Shown: positions 35,779-44,816 of the stretch, in pieces
How positions within the stretch are numbered: the stretch's first letter is position 1
How the letters are laid out: each line of letters opens with the position of its first letter
Source of the DNA: Planctomonas psychrotolerans
GTDB taxonomy: Bacteria; Actinomycetota; Actinomycetes; Actinomycetales; Microbacteriaceae
NCBI RefSeq assembly: GCF_008642235.1
Contig: NZ_SJEV01000001.1
Location: 124,001-188,000 of the forward strand
Reading direction: 5' to 3'
DNA length: 64,000 bases
The notes under the pieces: model-generated
The model's database searches: none
Seen by the model: only the letters and a program-made list of their open reading frames with translations
What the model was told of the DNA's origin: nothing
Translations under genes and position numbers: made by a program

Positions 35779-36597
35779 TCAGCCCGCGCTCCGACCGGCC
35801 GAGTCGGCCCGCACGGGTCCGGTCGTCGGGGGCACGAGGTCCGGGCGGATGTCACCGGGGTCGACCGGTCGGGCCGGCGCGGTGATGCCGTGCCGTTGCG
35901 CGACGATCACGGCACGGAGCTCGGCGACCTCCCGGGTGAGGCGGTCCATGTCCGACTTCGCGTCGGCGCGGTCCTTCGCCTCGGCCGAGCTCACCCGGTC
36001 GAGGAACCAGGATGCGAGCGAGGCGGTGATCGTGCCGAGCAGGGCGATGCCGGCCACCATCACGGCGACGGCGATGAACCTGCCGGCCAGGGTCACTGGC
36101 GATAGGTCGCCGTAGCCGACGGTGGTGATGGTGACGACCGCCCACCACAGCGCGTCGCCGAACGTGGTGATCGTGGCATCCGGAGCGTCGCGCTCCACGT
36201 CGAGCATCGCGAGGCCCGCCACCACGATGAGCAGCAGCGAGCTCCCCACGGCGTAGAGCACGATGCGGCCCCGGAACAGCCCCTCCTCGACGCGGTTGAC
36301 CAGCGCCAGCACCGAGATCAGGCGCAGCAACCGCAACGGTCGGAGCACGGGCAGCGCCACGATGAGCAGCTCGTGCAGGTGCCGCCAGAACCAGCGTCGC
36401 GGCACGGGTGCCAGTACCAGATTCGCCACGTAGTCCACGGCAAACAGCGCCCAGGTGGCCCAGAGGATCACCTCGGTGAGGAGGAGCTGCGCACCCTCCG
36501 GCTGGGCCAGCACCTGCCAGCCGTAGGTGAGGAGGAACAGACCCGCCGCCGCCGTCAGCGGCCACTCGGTCGCCGAGCGCCACGCGGTCTGTCTCAT
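35779..36597 (-). CDS. Voltage-gated-type potassium channel
   Basis: A 272-residue six-helix ion channel. Helices span about 14-190, and the arginine-rich S4-like helix is VLRPLRLLRLISVLALVNR (about 84-102). The selectivity filter is TVGYG (159-163) inside TITTVGYGDLSP. A C-terminal coiled coil follows (SSAEAKDRADAKSDMDRL) with a proline-rich tail. It should conduct K+ across the plasma membrane. The start ATG 36597 has no Shine-Dalgarno but a perfect TACGAT -10 seven bases upstream. Confidence 0.92.
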   Translation of the reverse strand: MRQTAWRSATEWPLTAAAGLFLLTYGWQVLAQPEGAQLLLTEVILWATWALFAVDYVANLVLAPVPRRWFWRHLHELLIVALPVLRPLRLLRLISVLALVNRVEEGLFRGRIVLYAVGSSLLLIVVAGLAMLDVERDAPDATITTFGDALWWAVVTITTVGYGDLSPVTLAGRFIAVAVMVAGIALLGTITASLASWFLDRVSSAEAKDRADAKSDMDRLTREVAELRAVIVAQRHGITAPARPVDPGDIRPDLVPPTTGPVRADSAGRSAG

Positions 36598-36604
36598 GGA
36601 GGCG

Positions 36605-36610
36605 ATCGTA
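36605..36610 (-). promoter_or_regulatory. -10 box TACGAT for leaderless channel gene
   Basis: Minus-strand TACGAT, then seven bases, then ATG at 36597. TACGAT matches five of six consensus positions. Confidence 0.55.
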
Positions 36611-36790
36611 CCGGCGGTGCCCCGGGTGTGCGTTCCGGTCCGTGCCCCGGGTGGCGCATGGCGAGGACCCGGGACATCCCCCATCCCCGCTTCCGTTTCG
36701 CATCCCCGCCACCCCTATTGCGGTCGCGACGACGGGAAGGCGGAGCGGGGACGGGAAGGTGAGTGTGGGGTGCGGGCGTCGAATCGCCCC

Positions 36791-38011
36791 TCAGGCGGAT
36801 CGCGTCTCGCGGGGCATCCGGAGGGCGAAGAGCGAAGCGGCGACCATGAGCACGCAGGCCGACGCGAACGCGGCCGGATAGGAGAACGCGTCGAGCAGGA
36901 GGCCGGCGACGATCGGGCCGACGATGGCCCCGAGGTCGGAGAACGCCGAGAACACGGCGACGGGCTGCCCGCCCCGAGCCCCAGCCGCGTCGCCGACGGA
37001 TGCCGCAGGAGCCGTGCCCATGAACGCCGCCGCTACCCCGTAGAGGCAGAGCAGCGCCATGAGCCACCAGATGTCGGGCACGAACGGGATCGCGAGCATC
37101 AGCACGGCGCCCACGGCGTACGCGAAGACGATCGCCGGTCGGCGGCCGACACCGTCGACGAAGCGACCGGCGGGTCCGAGCGCGAGCGCCTGCACCACGG
37201 CCGCCGCCGCGAACGCGATGCCCGTCCAGGCCGGTTCCCGGTGCAGCACCTCGACCACCAGCACCGGGATGAGCGCGCCGCGCACCCCCATCGCCGCCCA
37301 GCCCTGCGCGAGGTTCGCCAGGCACGCGGCCTGGAAGCGGGCATCGGCGAGCACGGAGCGCAGCGGAAGGGTCGAGGCGGTCGCGTCGGGCACGTCGTGG
37401 CGGCGCCCGGTGAGCATCAGGAGACCGACCGTGCCGGCGGCCACGAGGGTGACCGCGTAGAAGAAGAACGGCGCCGTGAGCGAAATGGATGCCAGCAGTC
37501 CGCCGACGGCCGGGCCCGCCATCCCGCCGATGAGGAATCCGCCCTGGTAGAAACCGACGGCTCGCCCCCGGGTCTTCTGCGACGACGCCGCGAGCAGCAG
37601 CGTCATCGCGGACACCGAGAACATCGCCGAGCCGATGCCGCCCGCGCCGCGGAGCAGCAGCACCTGCGGGTAGGTGTCGGCGAGACCGACGAGCCCGCTC
37701 GAGACCGCGACGATGCCGATCCCGATGGCGAGCACCGTGCGCTCCCCCAGCACGTCGACGAGCTTGCCCACGAACGGGCTCGCGACCAGTCGCATCACCG
37801 CGAAGGCGGCGACGACGGCGCCCACCTCCACGTAGCCCACACCGAAGCTCCGCACGTACACGGGCAGTACCGGAACGACAACGCCGAAGCCGACCATCAC
37901 GAAGAAGGCGACCACCCCGAGCACCCGCACGTCGCGGGGCAGCTTCTCCCGGGGGTGCTTCTCCCGGGGTACCGTGCGCCGACGCGGATCGAGGCGGCGG
38001 AGGGCGGGCAC
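36791..38011 (-). CDS. MFS transporter
   Basis: A 406-residue 12-helix major facilitator of the DHA1/tetracycline-type efflux family. The loop 2-3 motif A appears as GKLVDVLGERTVLAIG (about 80) and its relaxed copy in the second half as GRFVDGVGRRPAIVFA (about 275). The N-terminal cytosolic segment is arginine-rich. The start GTG 38011 follows a TAGCCT -10 box by six bases. Substrate unknown; the DHA1-like signature suggests drug or metabolite export. Confidence 0.88.
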   Translation of the reverse strand: MPALRRLDPRRRTVPREKHPREKLPRDVRVLGVVAFFVMVGFGVVVPVLPVYVRSFGVGYVEVGAVVAAFAVMRLVASPFVGKLVDVLGERTVLAIGIGIVAVSSGLVGLADTYPQVLLLRGAGGIGSAMFSVSAMTLLLAASSQKTRGRAVGFYQGGFLIGGMAGPAVGGLLASISLTAPFFFYAVTLVAAGTVGLLMLTGRRHDVPDATASTLPLRSVLADARFQAACLANLAQGWAAMGVRGALIPVLVVEVLHREPAWTGIAFAAAAVVQALALGPAGRFVDGVGRRPAIVFAYAVGAVLMLAIPFVPDIWWLMALLCLYGVAAAFMGTAPAASVGDAAGARGGQPVAVFSAFSDLGAIVGPIVAGLLLDAFSYPAAFASACVLMVAASLFALRMPRETRSA

Positions 38012-38017
38012 CGCTCT

Positions 38018-38023
38018 AGGCTA
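38018..38023 (-). promoter_or_regulatory. -10 box TAGCCT for leaderless MFS gene
   Basis: Minus-strand TAGCCT, six bases, GTG at 38011. It lies only 36 bases from the stop of the transglutaminase gene. Confidence 0.5.
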
Positions 38024-38058
38024 CGACCCCGTCGGAATCCACGCGCACGACGCCGGAG

Positions 38059-38904
38059 TCACGACTCGCGCGTGATCTCCACCGTCACCCGGGGCGACGT
38101 GGATCGCGAGCCCGCGAAGACCCCGCGCAGCGGTGGCACGTCCGAGTAGTCGCGGCCACGACCCACCAGCACGTGCCGATCGCCGATCTCGATCGAGTTG
38201 GTCGGGTCGTAGCCGCGCCACTGACCGCAGAACCACTCCACCCAGGCGTGCGATTCACCGCGGATCGTCTCTCCGACCACCGGGTCGCGCTGCGGATGCA
38301 GGTAGCCGGAGACGTAGCGCGCGGGAATCCCGACGGAACGGAGCGCGCCGAGGGTGATGTGCGCGATGTCCTGGCAGACGCCCTTGCGGTCGACCCAGGC
38401 TTCGGCCGCCGTCGAGTGCACGCCGGTGACCCCGGGCACGTAGTCCACCGCATCGCCGACGGTCCGCGCGATGGCGAGCGCGGCGTCACCCGGCCCGAGC
38501 CCGCTCGACGCGATCTCGGTGGCGAGTCGGGCGACCTCCTCGGGCGGTGCGGTCAGGCGAGTGGCGTTGCACTGCTCCACCAGCTCGAGGGTCGACCGCG
38601 ATGCCTCCTCGAGTTCCTCCCAGGACAGGGAATCCTCCGAGTGGGTCGCCGGTCGCACCTCGACCACGCTCCGGGACAGTACGGAGAGTTCCCGGTGAGG
38701 GGTCAGCACCTCGAACGCGGTGACGCCGGTGCCCCAGTAGTCGGTGTACGAGTGGGTCGAGCCCACCGGGGAAACGCTCATGCCCGTGCGGATCACGAGC
38801 TGGGCGTCGGATACCGCGGGCGTCATCCGTGCCTCGTTGTACGACGCCGCCACGTCGGCCGCGTAGCTGAAGGTGGTCCGGTGCTCGATCCGCAGTCGCT
38901 TCAC
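38059..38904 (-). CDS. Transglutaminase-like protein of ATP-grasp/alpha-E operon
   Basis: A 281-residue protein of the COG1305 class. An N-terminal beta domain (about 1-110, EHRTTFSYAADVAASYNEAR) precedes a papain-like transglutaminase core with C-H-D triad: Cys in DRKGVCQDIAH (about 175), His in ESHAWVEWF, Asp in WRGYDPTN. The start GTG 38904 overlaps the alpha-E stop as GTGA and has GGAG seven bases upstream. In this operon class the protein is predicted to hydrolyse or transfer peptide/amide bonds made by the ATP-grasp enzyme. Lacks signal peptide, so acts in the cytosol. Confidence 0.92.
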   Translation of the reverse strand: MKRLRIEHRTTFSYAADVAASYNEARMTPAVSDAQLVIRTGMSVSPVGSTHSYTDYWGTGVTAFEVLTPHRELSVLSRSVVEVRPATHSEDSLSWEELEEASRSTLELVEQCNATRLTAPPEEVARLATEIASSGLGPGDAALAIARTVGDAVDYVPGVTGVHSTAAEAWVDRKGVCQDIAHITLGALRSVGIPARYVSGYLHPQRDPVVGETIRGESHAWVEWFCGQWRGYDPTNSIEIGDRHVLVGRGRDYSDVPPLRGVFAGSRSTSPRVTVEITRES

Positions 38905-39842
38905 AGCTGGTCTCCGATCCAGATGGGGGCCGCATCCGTGGGGAAGTATCGTTGCCGGATCGATTCGCTCGCCTCGCTCGTGGCCACCTGAACGGCCTCC
39001 ATGTGCTGCGGCAGATCTTCGAGAGTGTCGGTGATCGAGCGGTACTCGAGCTGGTTGCGCACCCGGCCGAGCATCCGCTGGGCGTCGTCGGCGATTCCGG
39101 CTCGCCCCACGGCCGGCTGCAGGTCGCGCAGGCACTGTTCGGCGCGGTTCACGGAGAACACGATCGACCGGGGGAACAGCCGGTCGAGCAGCAGGAACTC
39201 GGCGGCGTTCACCGCCGACGGCACGCCGCGGTACGTGCGCAGGTACGCCTCGTACGCGCCGCACGACCGGAGGATCGTGGTCCACGACGGTCCGGACGCC
39301 TCGGTGAGCGACCGGGTGGCGAGCAGCCGCGCTGTCATGTCGGCGCGCTCGATGCTGCGGCCGAGGGTGAGGAAGTGCCAGGCCTCGTCGCGGCTCGTGG
39401 CCGATTCGATGATGCCGATCGCCAGCGCGGAACGCTCGCGCACCCAGCGGAAGAAGTCGTGCACCTTGTCGGCGGCCACGCGGCGCGGCATCCGCGAACT
39501 CGTGGCGTTGAGGCACTCCCACAGTTCGGTGGGCACGATCTCCCGGGCCCGGCGCGCGTTCTCCCGCGCCGACCGCAGTGAGTGGGCGATGGACGCCGGA
39601 TGCGCGCGGTCGACGGCGAGGATGCCCAGCACGTCGGCGCGGGTGAGGTCGGTGCGTTCCCCGTCGGGATGGGGGTCGCTGCTGCCCATCACCGACAGCA
39701 GCGACCGGCACGCGGTGTCCTCGTCGATCCACGGATCCTCGAGGAGCAGCTGCAGGTGCACGTCGAGGATGCGGGCGGTGCCGTCGGAACGCTCCACGTA
39801 GCGTCCGATCCAGAACAGCGATTCAGCGATTCGCGACAGCAT
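38901..39842 (-). CDS. Alpha-E domain protein
   Basis: A 313-residue all-helical protein of the COG2307 'alpha-E' family, recognised by its start MLSRIAESLFWIGRYVERSD and DEAWHFLTLGRSIERADMT. It is invariably linked to circularly permuted ATP-grasp and transglutaminase genes. The ATG 39842 shares one base with the ATP-grasp stop (TGATG). The biochemical role is unknown; comparative work proposes it as part of a peptide-tag synthesis system. Confidence 0.93.
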   Translation of the reverse strand: MLSRIAESLFWIGRYVERSDGTARILDVHLQLLLEDPWIDEDTACRSLLSVMGSSDPHPDGERTDLTRADVLGILAVDRAHPASIAHSLRSARENARRAREIVPTELWECLNATSSRMPRRVAADKVHDFFRWVRERSALAIGIIESATSRDEAWHFLTLGRSIERADMTARLLATRSLTEASGPSWTTILRSCGAYEAYLRTYRGVPSAVNAAEFLLLDRLFPRSIVFSVNRAEQCLRDLQPAVGRAGIADDAQRMLGRVRNQLEYRSITDTLEDLPQHMEAVQVATSEASESIRQRYFPTDAAPIWIGDQL

Positions 39843-41503
39843 CAGGACTCCCCTCCCTCGGTCGCCTGCTGCTGCTGTTGCCCCTGATCGGCCTGGGCGC
39901 TGTCTTCGCGCGAGTCGTCGGGCACGTGCTGCCGGTCGTAGATGATCGGGATGGACTGGGTGGTCGCCTGCTCGGTGACGAGGCCGAGCACGTCGTGGGA
40001 GTCGACGGTGCTGGGCGCCTTGCCGGGCTCGGTGCCGAGCACCCAGGTGTCCTTCGAGCCGCCGCCCTGGCTGGAGTTCACCACCAGCTGGCCCTCCGGC
40101 AGCGCCACGCGGGTGAGACCGCCGGGCAGCACCCAGATGTCGGACCCGTCGTTGACGGCGAAGGGGCGCAGGTCGGCGTGCCGGGGCCGCATCCCGTCCT
40201 CCACCAGGGTGGGGATGGTCGACAGCTGCACCACCGGTTGCGCGATCCAGCCGCGCGGATCGCGCAGCAGCCGCGCCTTCAGGTCGCGCAACTCCTTGGC
40301 CGAGGCGGCGGGGCCCATCACGAGTCCCTTGCCGCCCGACCCGTCGACGGGCTTCACGACGAGTTCACCGAGGCGGTCCAGCACCTCTTCGAGCGCATCG
40401 GGCTCCTCCAGCCGCCACGTGTCGACGTTCGGCAGGATCGGTTCCTCGCCGAGGTAGTAGCGGATGAGTTCGGGGATGTAGGTGTACACGAGCTTGTCGT
40501 CGGCGAACCCGTTGCCGATGGCGTTGGCGATGGTCACATTCCCGAGACGGGCGGCGAGCATGAGTCCGGGCGAGCCGAGCACCGAGTCGGCCCGGAACTG
40601 CAGCGGATCGAGGAATTCGTCGTCGACCCGGCGGTAGATGACGTCGACCCTCGTGGGGCCGGCTGTCGTGCGCATCCATACTCGACCGTTGGCGCAGTAG
40701 AGGTCCCGGCCCTCGACGAGTTCGACGCCCATGAGGCGGGCGAGCAACGTGTGCTCGTAGTAGGCCGAGTTGTAGACGCCCGGGGTGAGCACCACCACCG
40801 TGGGATCGTCGACGCCCTCCGGCGCGCTCGCGCGGAGAGCGTGCAGCAACCGGTTCGGATATTCGCCCACCGGTCGCACGCGCAGCGACACGAACAGTTC
40901 GGGCAGGGTCTGCGCCATCACCCGACGGTTGGAGATCACGTAGCTCACGCCGCTCGGCACGCGCACGTTGTCCTCGAGCACCCGCCAGGCCCCGACCTCG
41001 TCGCGGATGAGGTCGATGCCGGAGACCTGGATGCGTACGCCGTTGGCGCTCTCGATTCCGGCCGCCTGGCGGTGGAAGTGGGAGGAGGAGGTGATCAGCG
41101 ACGCCGGCAGCACGCCGTCGCGCACGGCGTTCCGCGGGCCGTAGACGTCGGCGAGGAGGGCCTCGAGCGCACGCACCCGTTGCTTCACGCCCGCCTCGAC
41201 GCGCAGCCAATCGTCGCCGGGGATGACCCGGGGCACCGCGTCGATGGGGAACGGCCGCTCCTCCCCCGCGAAGTCGAACGTGACGCCCTGGGTGAGGTAG
41301 GAACTGGCGAGCGCCTCGGTGCGGTCGCGCAGTTCCTCCTGCGTCATCTGCGACAGAGCCGCGTAGATCTCCCGGTAGGGATCGCGCACACCGAGTCGCG
41401 CGTCGGTGTCCGGATCGGAGAACATCTCGTCCCATGCCGACGCACGAAGACCGTTGTGTGCGGGCACGAGGGTGGAGCCGTATCCGGAAAAGAGGTCGCC
41501 CAT
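39842..41503 (-). CDS. Circularly permuted ATP-grasp type 2 protein
   Basis: A 553-residue COG2308 protein, a circularly permuted ATP-grasp ligase likely to join carboxylates to amines with ATP. Recognisable segments include the SGIDLIRDEVGAWRVLEDN (about 163-181), VSYVISNRRVMAQTLPE, and glycine-rich KPVDGSGGKGLVMGP (about 395-409). The C-terminus is a Gln-rich disordered tail (QADQGQQQQQ). It heads a three-gene overlapping operon with alpha-E and transglutaminase. The start ATG 41503 lacks a Shine-Dalgarno but has TATGCT six bases upstream, so the operon mRNA is probably leaderless. Confidence 0.94.
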   Translation of the reverse strand: MGDLFSGYGSTLVPAHNGLRASAWDEMFSDPDTDARLGVRDPYREIYAALSQMTQEELRDRTEALASSYLTQGVTFDFAGEERPFPIDAVPRVIPGDDWLRVEAGVKQRVRALEALLADVYGPRNAVRDGVLPASLITSSSHFHRQAAGIESANGVRIQVSGIDLIRDEVGAWRVLEDNVRVPSGVSYVISNRRVMAQTLPELFVSLRVRPVGEYPNRLLHALRASAPEGVDDPTVVVLTPGVYNSAYYEHTLLARLMGVELVEGRDLYCANGRVWMRTTAGPTRVDVIYRRVDDEFLDPLQFRADSVLGSPGLMLAARLGNVTIANAIGNGFADDKLVYTYIPELIRYYLGEEPILPNVDTWRLEEPDALEEVLDRLGELVVKPVDGSGGKGLVMGPAASAKELRDLKARLLRDPRGWIAQPVVQLSTIPTLVEDGMRPRHADLRPFAVNDGSDIWVLPGGLTRVALPEGQLVVNSSQGGGSKDTWVLGTEPGKAPSTVDSHDVLGLVTEQATTQSIPIIYDRQHVPDDSREDSAQADQGQQQQQATEGGES

Positions 41504-41509
41504 GGGGCG

Positions 41510-41515
41510 AGCATA
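41510..41515 (-). promoter_or_regulatory. -10 box TATGCT for leaderless ATP-grasp operon
   Basis: Minus-strand TATGCT, then six bases CGCCCC, then ATG at 41503. This would place the +1 at the A of the start codon. No -35 box is visible. Confidence 0.55.
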
Positions 41516-41551
41516 ACTAGGGCGTGTTGCCGCCGTGTTTCCGGCGGCGGG

Positions 41552-41857
41552 TCACTCCATGTCTTCGGCGGTCGCCACCCGGCCGCCCTCGATGAGGGCC
41601 TCGGGGCGGGACTCGGCCTTGCTGCCGACCGGGTTGGCCTCCCGGTCGACGCTCCGCTCGAGATCGGGGCTCGGGCTGCCCACGGCGGTGGATCCGAAGG
41701 TCACCGCGTCATTCGGCGCCTCCGCGCGCTCGTCGAGATCGTCCGGACCGCCGGCACCGTCGCTGCGCTCGCCCTCGGGCTGGGTCGCGTCGACCTCGCC
41801 GGACTCGGTGGCATCGCCGGTGTACTCGTCGCTCTCGTGCCGTGCTGAATCGGTCAT
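41552..41857 (-). CDS. Acidic disordered protein (101 aa)
   Basis: A 101-residue hydrophilic protein rich in Glu, Asp, Ser and Gly (DESDEYTGDATESGEVD-like composition) with no helix-forming hydrophobic stretch and no known domain. It starts at ATG 41857, preceded by a TAGTCT -10 box six bases upstream and no Shine-Dalgarno, another leaderless candidate. It is divergent from the DHA2 transporter gene. Possibly a stress-related disordered protein; no firm function. Confidence 0.65.
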   Translation of the reverse strand: MTDSARHESDEYTGDATESGEVDATQPEGERSDGAGGPDDLDERAEAPNDAVTFGSTAVGSPSPDLERSVDREANPVGSKAESRPEALIEGGRVATAEDME

Positions 41858-41863
41858 CGGCCC

Positions 41864-41869
41864 AGACTA
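41864..41869 (-). promoter_or_regulatory. -10 box TAGTCT for acidic protein gene
   Basis: Minus-strand TAGTCT, then GGGCCG, then ATG at 41857. Confidence 0.5.
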
Positions 41870-41960
41870 TCGGGGAGCGGATCCGGACGCGGTGGCGGGA
41901 TGCGAGCGGTCGCGCCGGGATGGAAGGTCCGCACCCGCTCCGCGGGTGGGGAAAGATGGG

Positions 41961-43427
41961 ATGGTGACACCTACAGCGGACGTGGGGTTCCGCTCGGAGC
42001 GTGGCCCGATCCTCATCGCCCTCATGCTGACGACCGGGCTCGTGGCGATCGATGCCACCATCTTGGCGACCGCGGTGCCGTCGATCGTGAGCGACCTCGG
42101 CGGCTTCTCGCAGTTCCCGTGGTTGTTCTCGGTGTACCTGCTGGCCCAGGCCGTGTCGGTGCCGGTGTACGCGAAGCTCTCCGACATCGTGGGCCGGAAG
42201 CCCATCCTCCTGATCGGCATCGCGCTGTTCCTGCTCGGCTCCATCCTGTGCGGACTCGCGTGGAGCATGCCCGCCCTGATCGCGTTCCGCGCGGTGCAGG
42301 GGCTCGGCGCGGGCGCGGTGCAACCGATGGCCATCACCATCGCCGGCGACATCTACTCGGTGGCCGAGCGGGCCAAGGTGCAGGGCTACCTCGCCAGCGT
42401 GTGGGCGGTGTCCAGCGTGGTCGGGCCCACCCTGGGCGGGGTGTTCTCCGAGTTCCTCAGCTGGCGCTGGATCTTCTTCATCAACATCCCGCTCTGCGTG
42501 CTCGCCGGGTGGATGATCGTGCGCACGTTCTCCGAGAACATCGTGCGCCGCAAGCATCGCGTGGACTATCTCGGCGCGGTGCTCCTCACGACGTCGCTCA
42601 CCCTGCTGATCCTCGCCATCCTCGAGGGCGGACAGGCGTGGGCCTGGGACTCCCCGCAGAGCATCGGGGCGTTCGCCGTGGGAGGCGCGCTCCTGGCGCT
42701 CTTCGGCCTCGTGGAGCGGCGAGCGGAAGAACCGGTGCTGCCGCTCTGGGTGTTCTCCCGGCGTCTGCTGCTGACGACGGCGCTCGTCTCCATCGGCGTG
42801 GGGGCCATTCTCATCGGACTGACGTCGTACGTGCCGACCTATCTGGAGGGGGCGCTCGGTGTGTCGCCTCTCACGGCAGGGCTCGCGCTGGCCGCCCTCA
42901 CCATCGGCTGGCCGATCTCGGCGACGCTGTCGGGGCGGTTCTACCTCACGATCGGATTCCGCAACACGGTGCTCATCGGCATGGTCATCGTGATCGCCGG
43001 CGCCGCGGCGCTCGCCGTGCTGGCCGGTGAGCCGAGCGTGCTCGTCGTCGCGGTGTGCTGTTTCCTCGTCGGGCTCGGTCTGGGTCTCGTGGCCACGCCG
43101 TCGCTGATCGCCGCCCAGTCGAGCGTGGACTGGAACGAGCGGGGCGTGGTGACGGGGGCCAACATGTTCTCCCGGTCCATCGGAAGCGCGGTCGGTGTGG
43201 CGATCTTCGGCGCGGTCGCGAACGCGATCTTCGCCGCCGGGGGCGGCTCCGCATCGGATCCCGCGACGGTGGAGTCGGCGTCGTCCGCGGTGTTCGCGGC
43301 CGTCGCCGTGGCGGCGGCTCTCACCGTCGTCGCCGCCGTGACGATGCCACGCACGCCGGTCGCGGCGGTCGCCCCGTCGGACCCCGTGGGCCCGACCGAC
43401 GAGTCGGGCACCGCCGGATCCCGCTGA
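41961..43427 (+). CDS. DHA2 family multidrug efflux MFS transporter
   Basis: A 488-residue 14-helix MFS exporter (EmrB/QacA type). Motif D1-like GLVAIDATILATAVPSI (helix 1), motif A KLSDIVGRKPILLIG (about 72) and motif C VVGPTLGGVFSEFLSWRW (about 155) identify proton-coupled drug efflux. It ends with a polar Pro/Asp/Gly-rich tail. The start ATG 41961 (MVTPTADVGFR) is chosen at the beginning of the hydrophobic homologous region; GTG 41964 is also possible. No regulator gene is adjacent. Confidence 0.92.
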   Translation: MVTPTADVGFRSERGPILIALMLTTGLVAIDATILATAVPSIVSDLGGFSQFPWLFSVYLLAQAVSVPVYAKLSDIVGRKPILLIGIALFLLGSILCGLAWSMPALIAFRAVQGLGAGAVQPMAITIAGDIYSVAERAKVQGYLASVWAVSSVVGPTLGGVFSEFLSWRWIFFINIPLCVLAGWMIVRTFSENIVRRKHRVDYLGAVLLTTSLTLLILAILEGGQAWAWDSPQSIGAFAVGGALLALFGLVERRAEEPVLPLWVFSRRLLLTTALVSIGVGAILIGLTSYVPTYLEGALGVSPLTAGLALAALTIGWPISATLSGRFYLTIGFRNTVLIGMVIVIAGAAALAVLAGEPSVLVVAVCCFLVGLGLGLVATPSLIAAQSSVDWNERGVVTGANMFSRSIGSAVGVAIFGAVANAIFAAGGGSASDPATVESASSAVFAAVAVAAALTVVAAVTMPRTPVAAVAPSDPVGPTDESGTAGSR

Positions 43428-43460
43428 TCGGCCCTCGCCGATGAGCCGCCGCCGACGCGG

Positions 43461-44816
43461 TCAGACGGCGGGGCCGCCCGGCAACGGGAACGGCGGACGC
43501 ACGTGGCGCGCGTCGATCTCGTCGGTCGAGCGCAGCCCGAGCAGCTGCAGGCCGCGCTGATACTCCGACCGGAGGATCTCGAGCGCGCGTTCCACTCCGC
43601 GCTCGCCGCCGGCCATGAGGCCGTAGAGGTACGCGCGACCGACCATGACGGCATCCGCTCCGAGCGCGATGGCCGCGACGATGTCCTGACCGTGAGTCAC
43701 CCCGCTGTCGAGCAGCACCGTCGCATCCGGGCCCACCGCCTGGCGCACCGCCGGCAACGCCTCCAGCGTGGCCGGGGTGCGGTCGAGCTGGCGCCCGCCG
43801 TGGTTCGACACCACCACACCATCGGCTCCGAGCGCCATCACGCGCCGCGCGTCGGCGGGGCTGAGGACGCCCTTCACGAGCAGCGTGTGCGGCCATGTGG
43901 CCCGCAACCACTCGAGGTCGGCATAGGCGAGACCGGGGTCGAAGAGCAACGCCGCCACATCGGCCGACGAGCCGGGGAAGTCGCGCACCGACGCGAACTC
44001 GATCGCCGGGGTGGTGAGCTTGTTGATCCACCAGGACGGGAACCGGGACATGTCGAGGAACGTCTTGAGCGTGAGGGACGGAGGAATGGTCAGCCCGTTG
44101 CGCACATCCTTCAGCCGGCGTCCGCCGACCGCGGTGTCGATGGTGAGCACCACGGTCGTGAAGCCCGCGGCGAGCGCCCGGTCGAGGAGCTCGTCGTTCA
44201 GCGCCCGGTTGTTGGTGAGGTAGAGCTGGAACCAGTTGTTCCCGGTGGGCGCGGCATCCCGCACCTCCTCGACGGTGGAGGTGCCGACCGTGGAGAGCGC
44301 GTAGGGCAGGTTGTTGCGGGCGGCGACCCGCGCCACCGCCGTCTCCCCCGCGTGGTGCATCATGCGGGTGTACCCGGTAGGGGCGAAGACGAGCGGCATC
44401 GCGATGCGCGTGCCGCTGATGACGGTCGAGAGGTCGGGGTCGGCCACCGGGTTGAGGAACTCCGGCACGAACACGGTGTTGCGGAAGGCCGCGCGATTCT
44501 TGCGGACCGTCAGTTCCTCGTCGGCCGCCCCGTCGACGTAGTCGAACACGGAGCGCGGTGTGGTGCGCCGGGCGATGCGGCGCAGGTCGCCGATCGTGAG
44601 CGCACCCGCGAGCCGACGGGCCACGGGGTCGAGCACGGGGGCGCGGAACTGCAGCAGCTCCCGCACCTCGGAGATGCGCGGCACCTGGCGCTGCGTCTTC
44701 ACGCGGGCGTCGGGCGCCGGGACGGCGTCGGGGCCGTTGTCTGCGGGGGCGTCCCGGAGTTCGGTCATCGGATCCTCGCGATCGGTGCGGTGGTCAACAG
44801 GGGCGGGCTCGGTCAC
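43461..44816 (-). CDS. FMN-dependent alpha-hydroxyacid oxidase/dehydrogenase
   Basis: A 451-residue TIM-barrel flavoenzyme of the lactate/glycolate oxidase family. It has FAPTGYTRMMHHAGE, the FMN-phosphate region ADAVMVGRAYLYGLMAGG and the catalytic histidine in VVVSNHGGRQLD (about 340). The reaction is oxidation of an L-2-hydroxyacid to the 2-keto acid. The start GTG 44816 overlaps the preceding uronate-dehydrogenase-like stop as GTGA; ATG 44769 with GAGG six bases upstream is a possible internal alternative and gives a more usual length. Coupling with a uronate-oxidising enzyme suggests use of sugar acid products. Confidence 0.9.
   Translation of the reverse strand: MTEPAPVDHRTDREDPMTELRDAPADNGPDAVPAPDARVKTQRQVPRISEVRELLQFRAPVLDPVARRLAGALTIGDLRRIARRTTPRSVFDYVDGAADEELTVRKNRAAFRNTVFVPEFLNPVADPDLSTVISGTRIAMPLVFAPTGYTRMMHHAGETAVARVAARNNLPYALSTVGTSTVEEVRDAAPTGNNWFQLYLTNNRALNDELLDRALAAGFTTVVLTIDTAVGGRRLKDVRNGLTIPPSLTLKTFLDMSRFPSWWINKLTTPAIEFASVRDFPGSSADVAALLFDPGLAYADLEWLRATWPHTLLVKGVLSPADARRVMALGADGVVVSNHGGRQLDRTPATLEALPAVRQAVGPDATVLLDSGVTHGQDIVAAIALGADAVMVGRAYLYGLMAGGERGVERALEILRSEYQRGLQLLGLRSTDEIDARHVRPPFPLPGGPAV

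Noticed and set aside
36598-36790. Small gene between channel and MFS genes
   Set aside because: No open frame with start signal and plausible composition; the region holds the channel promoter and otherwise nothing recognisable.
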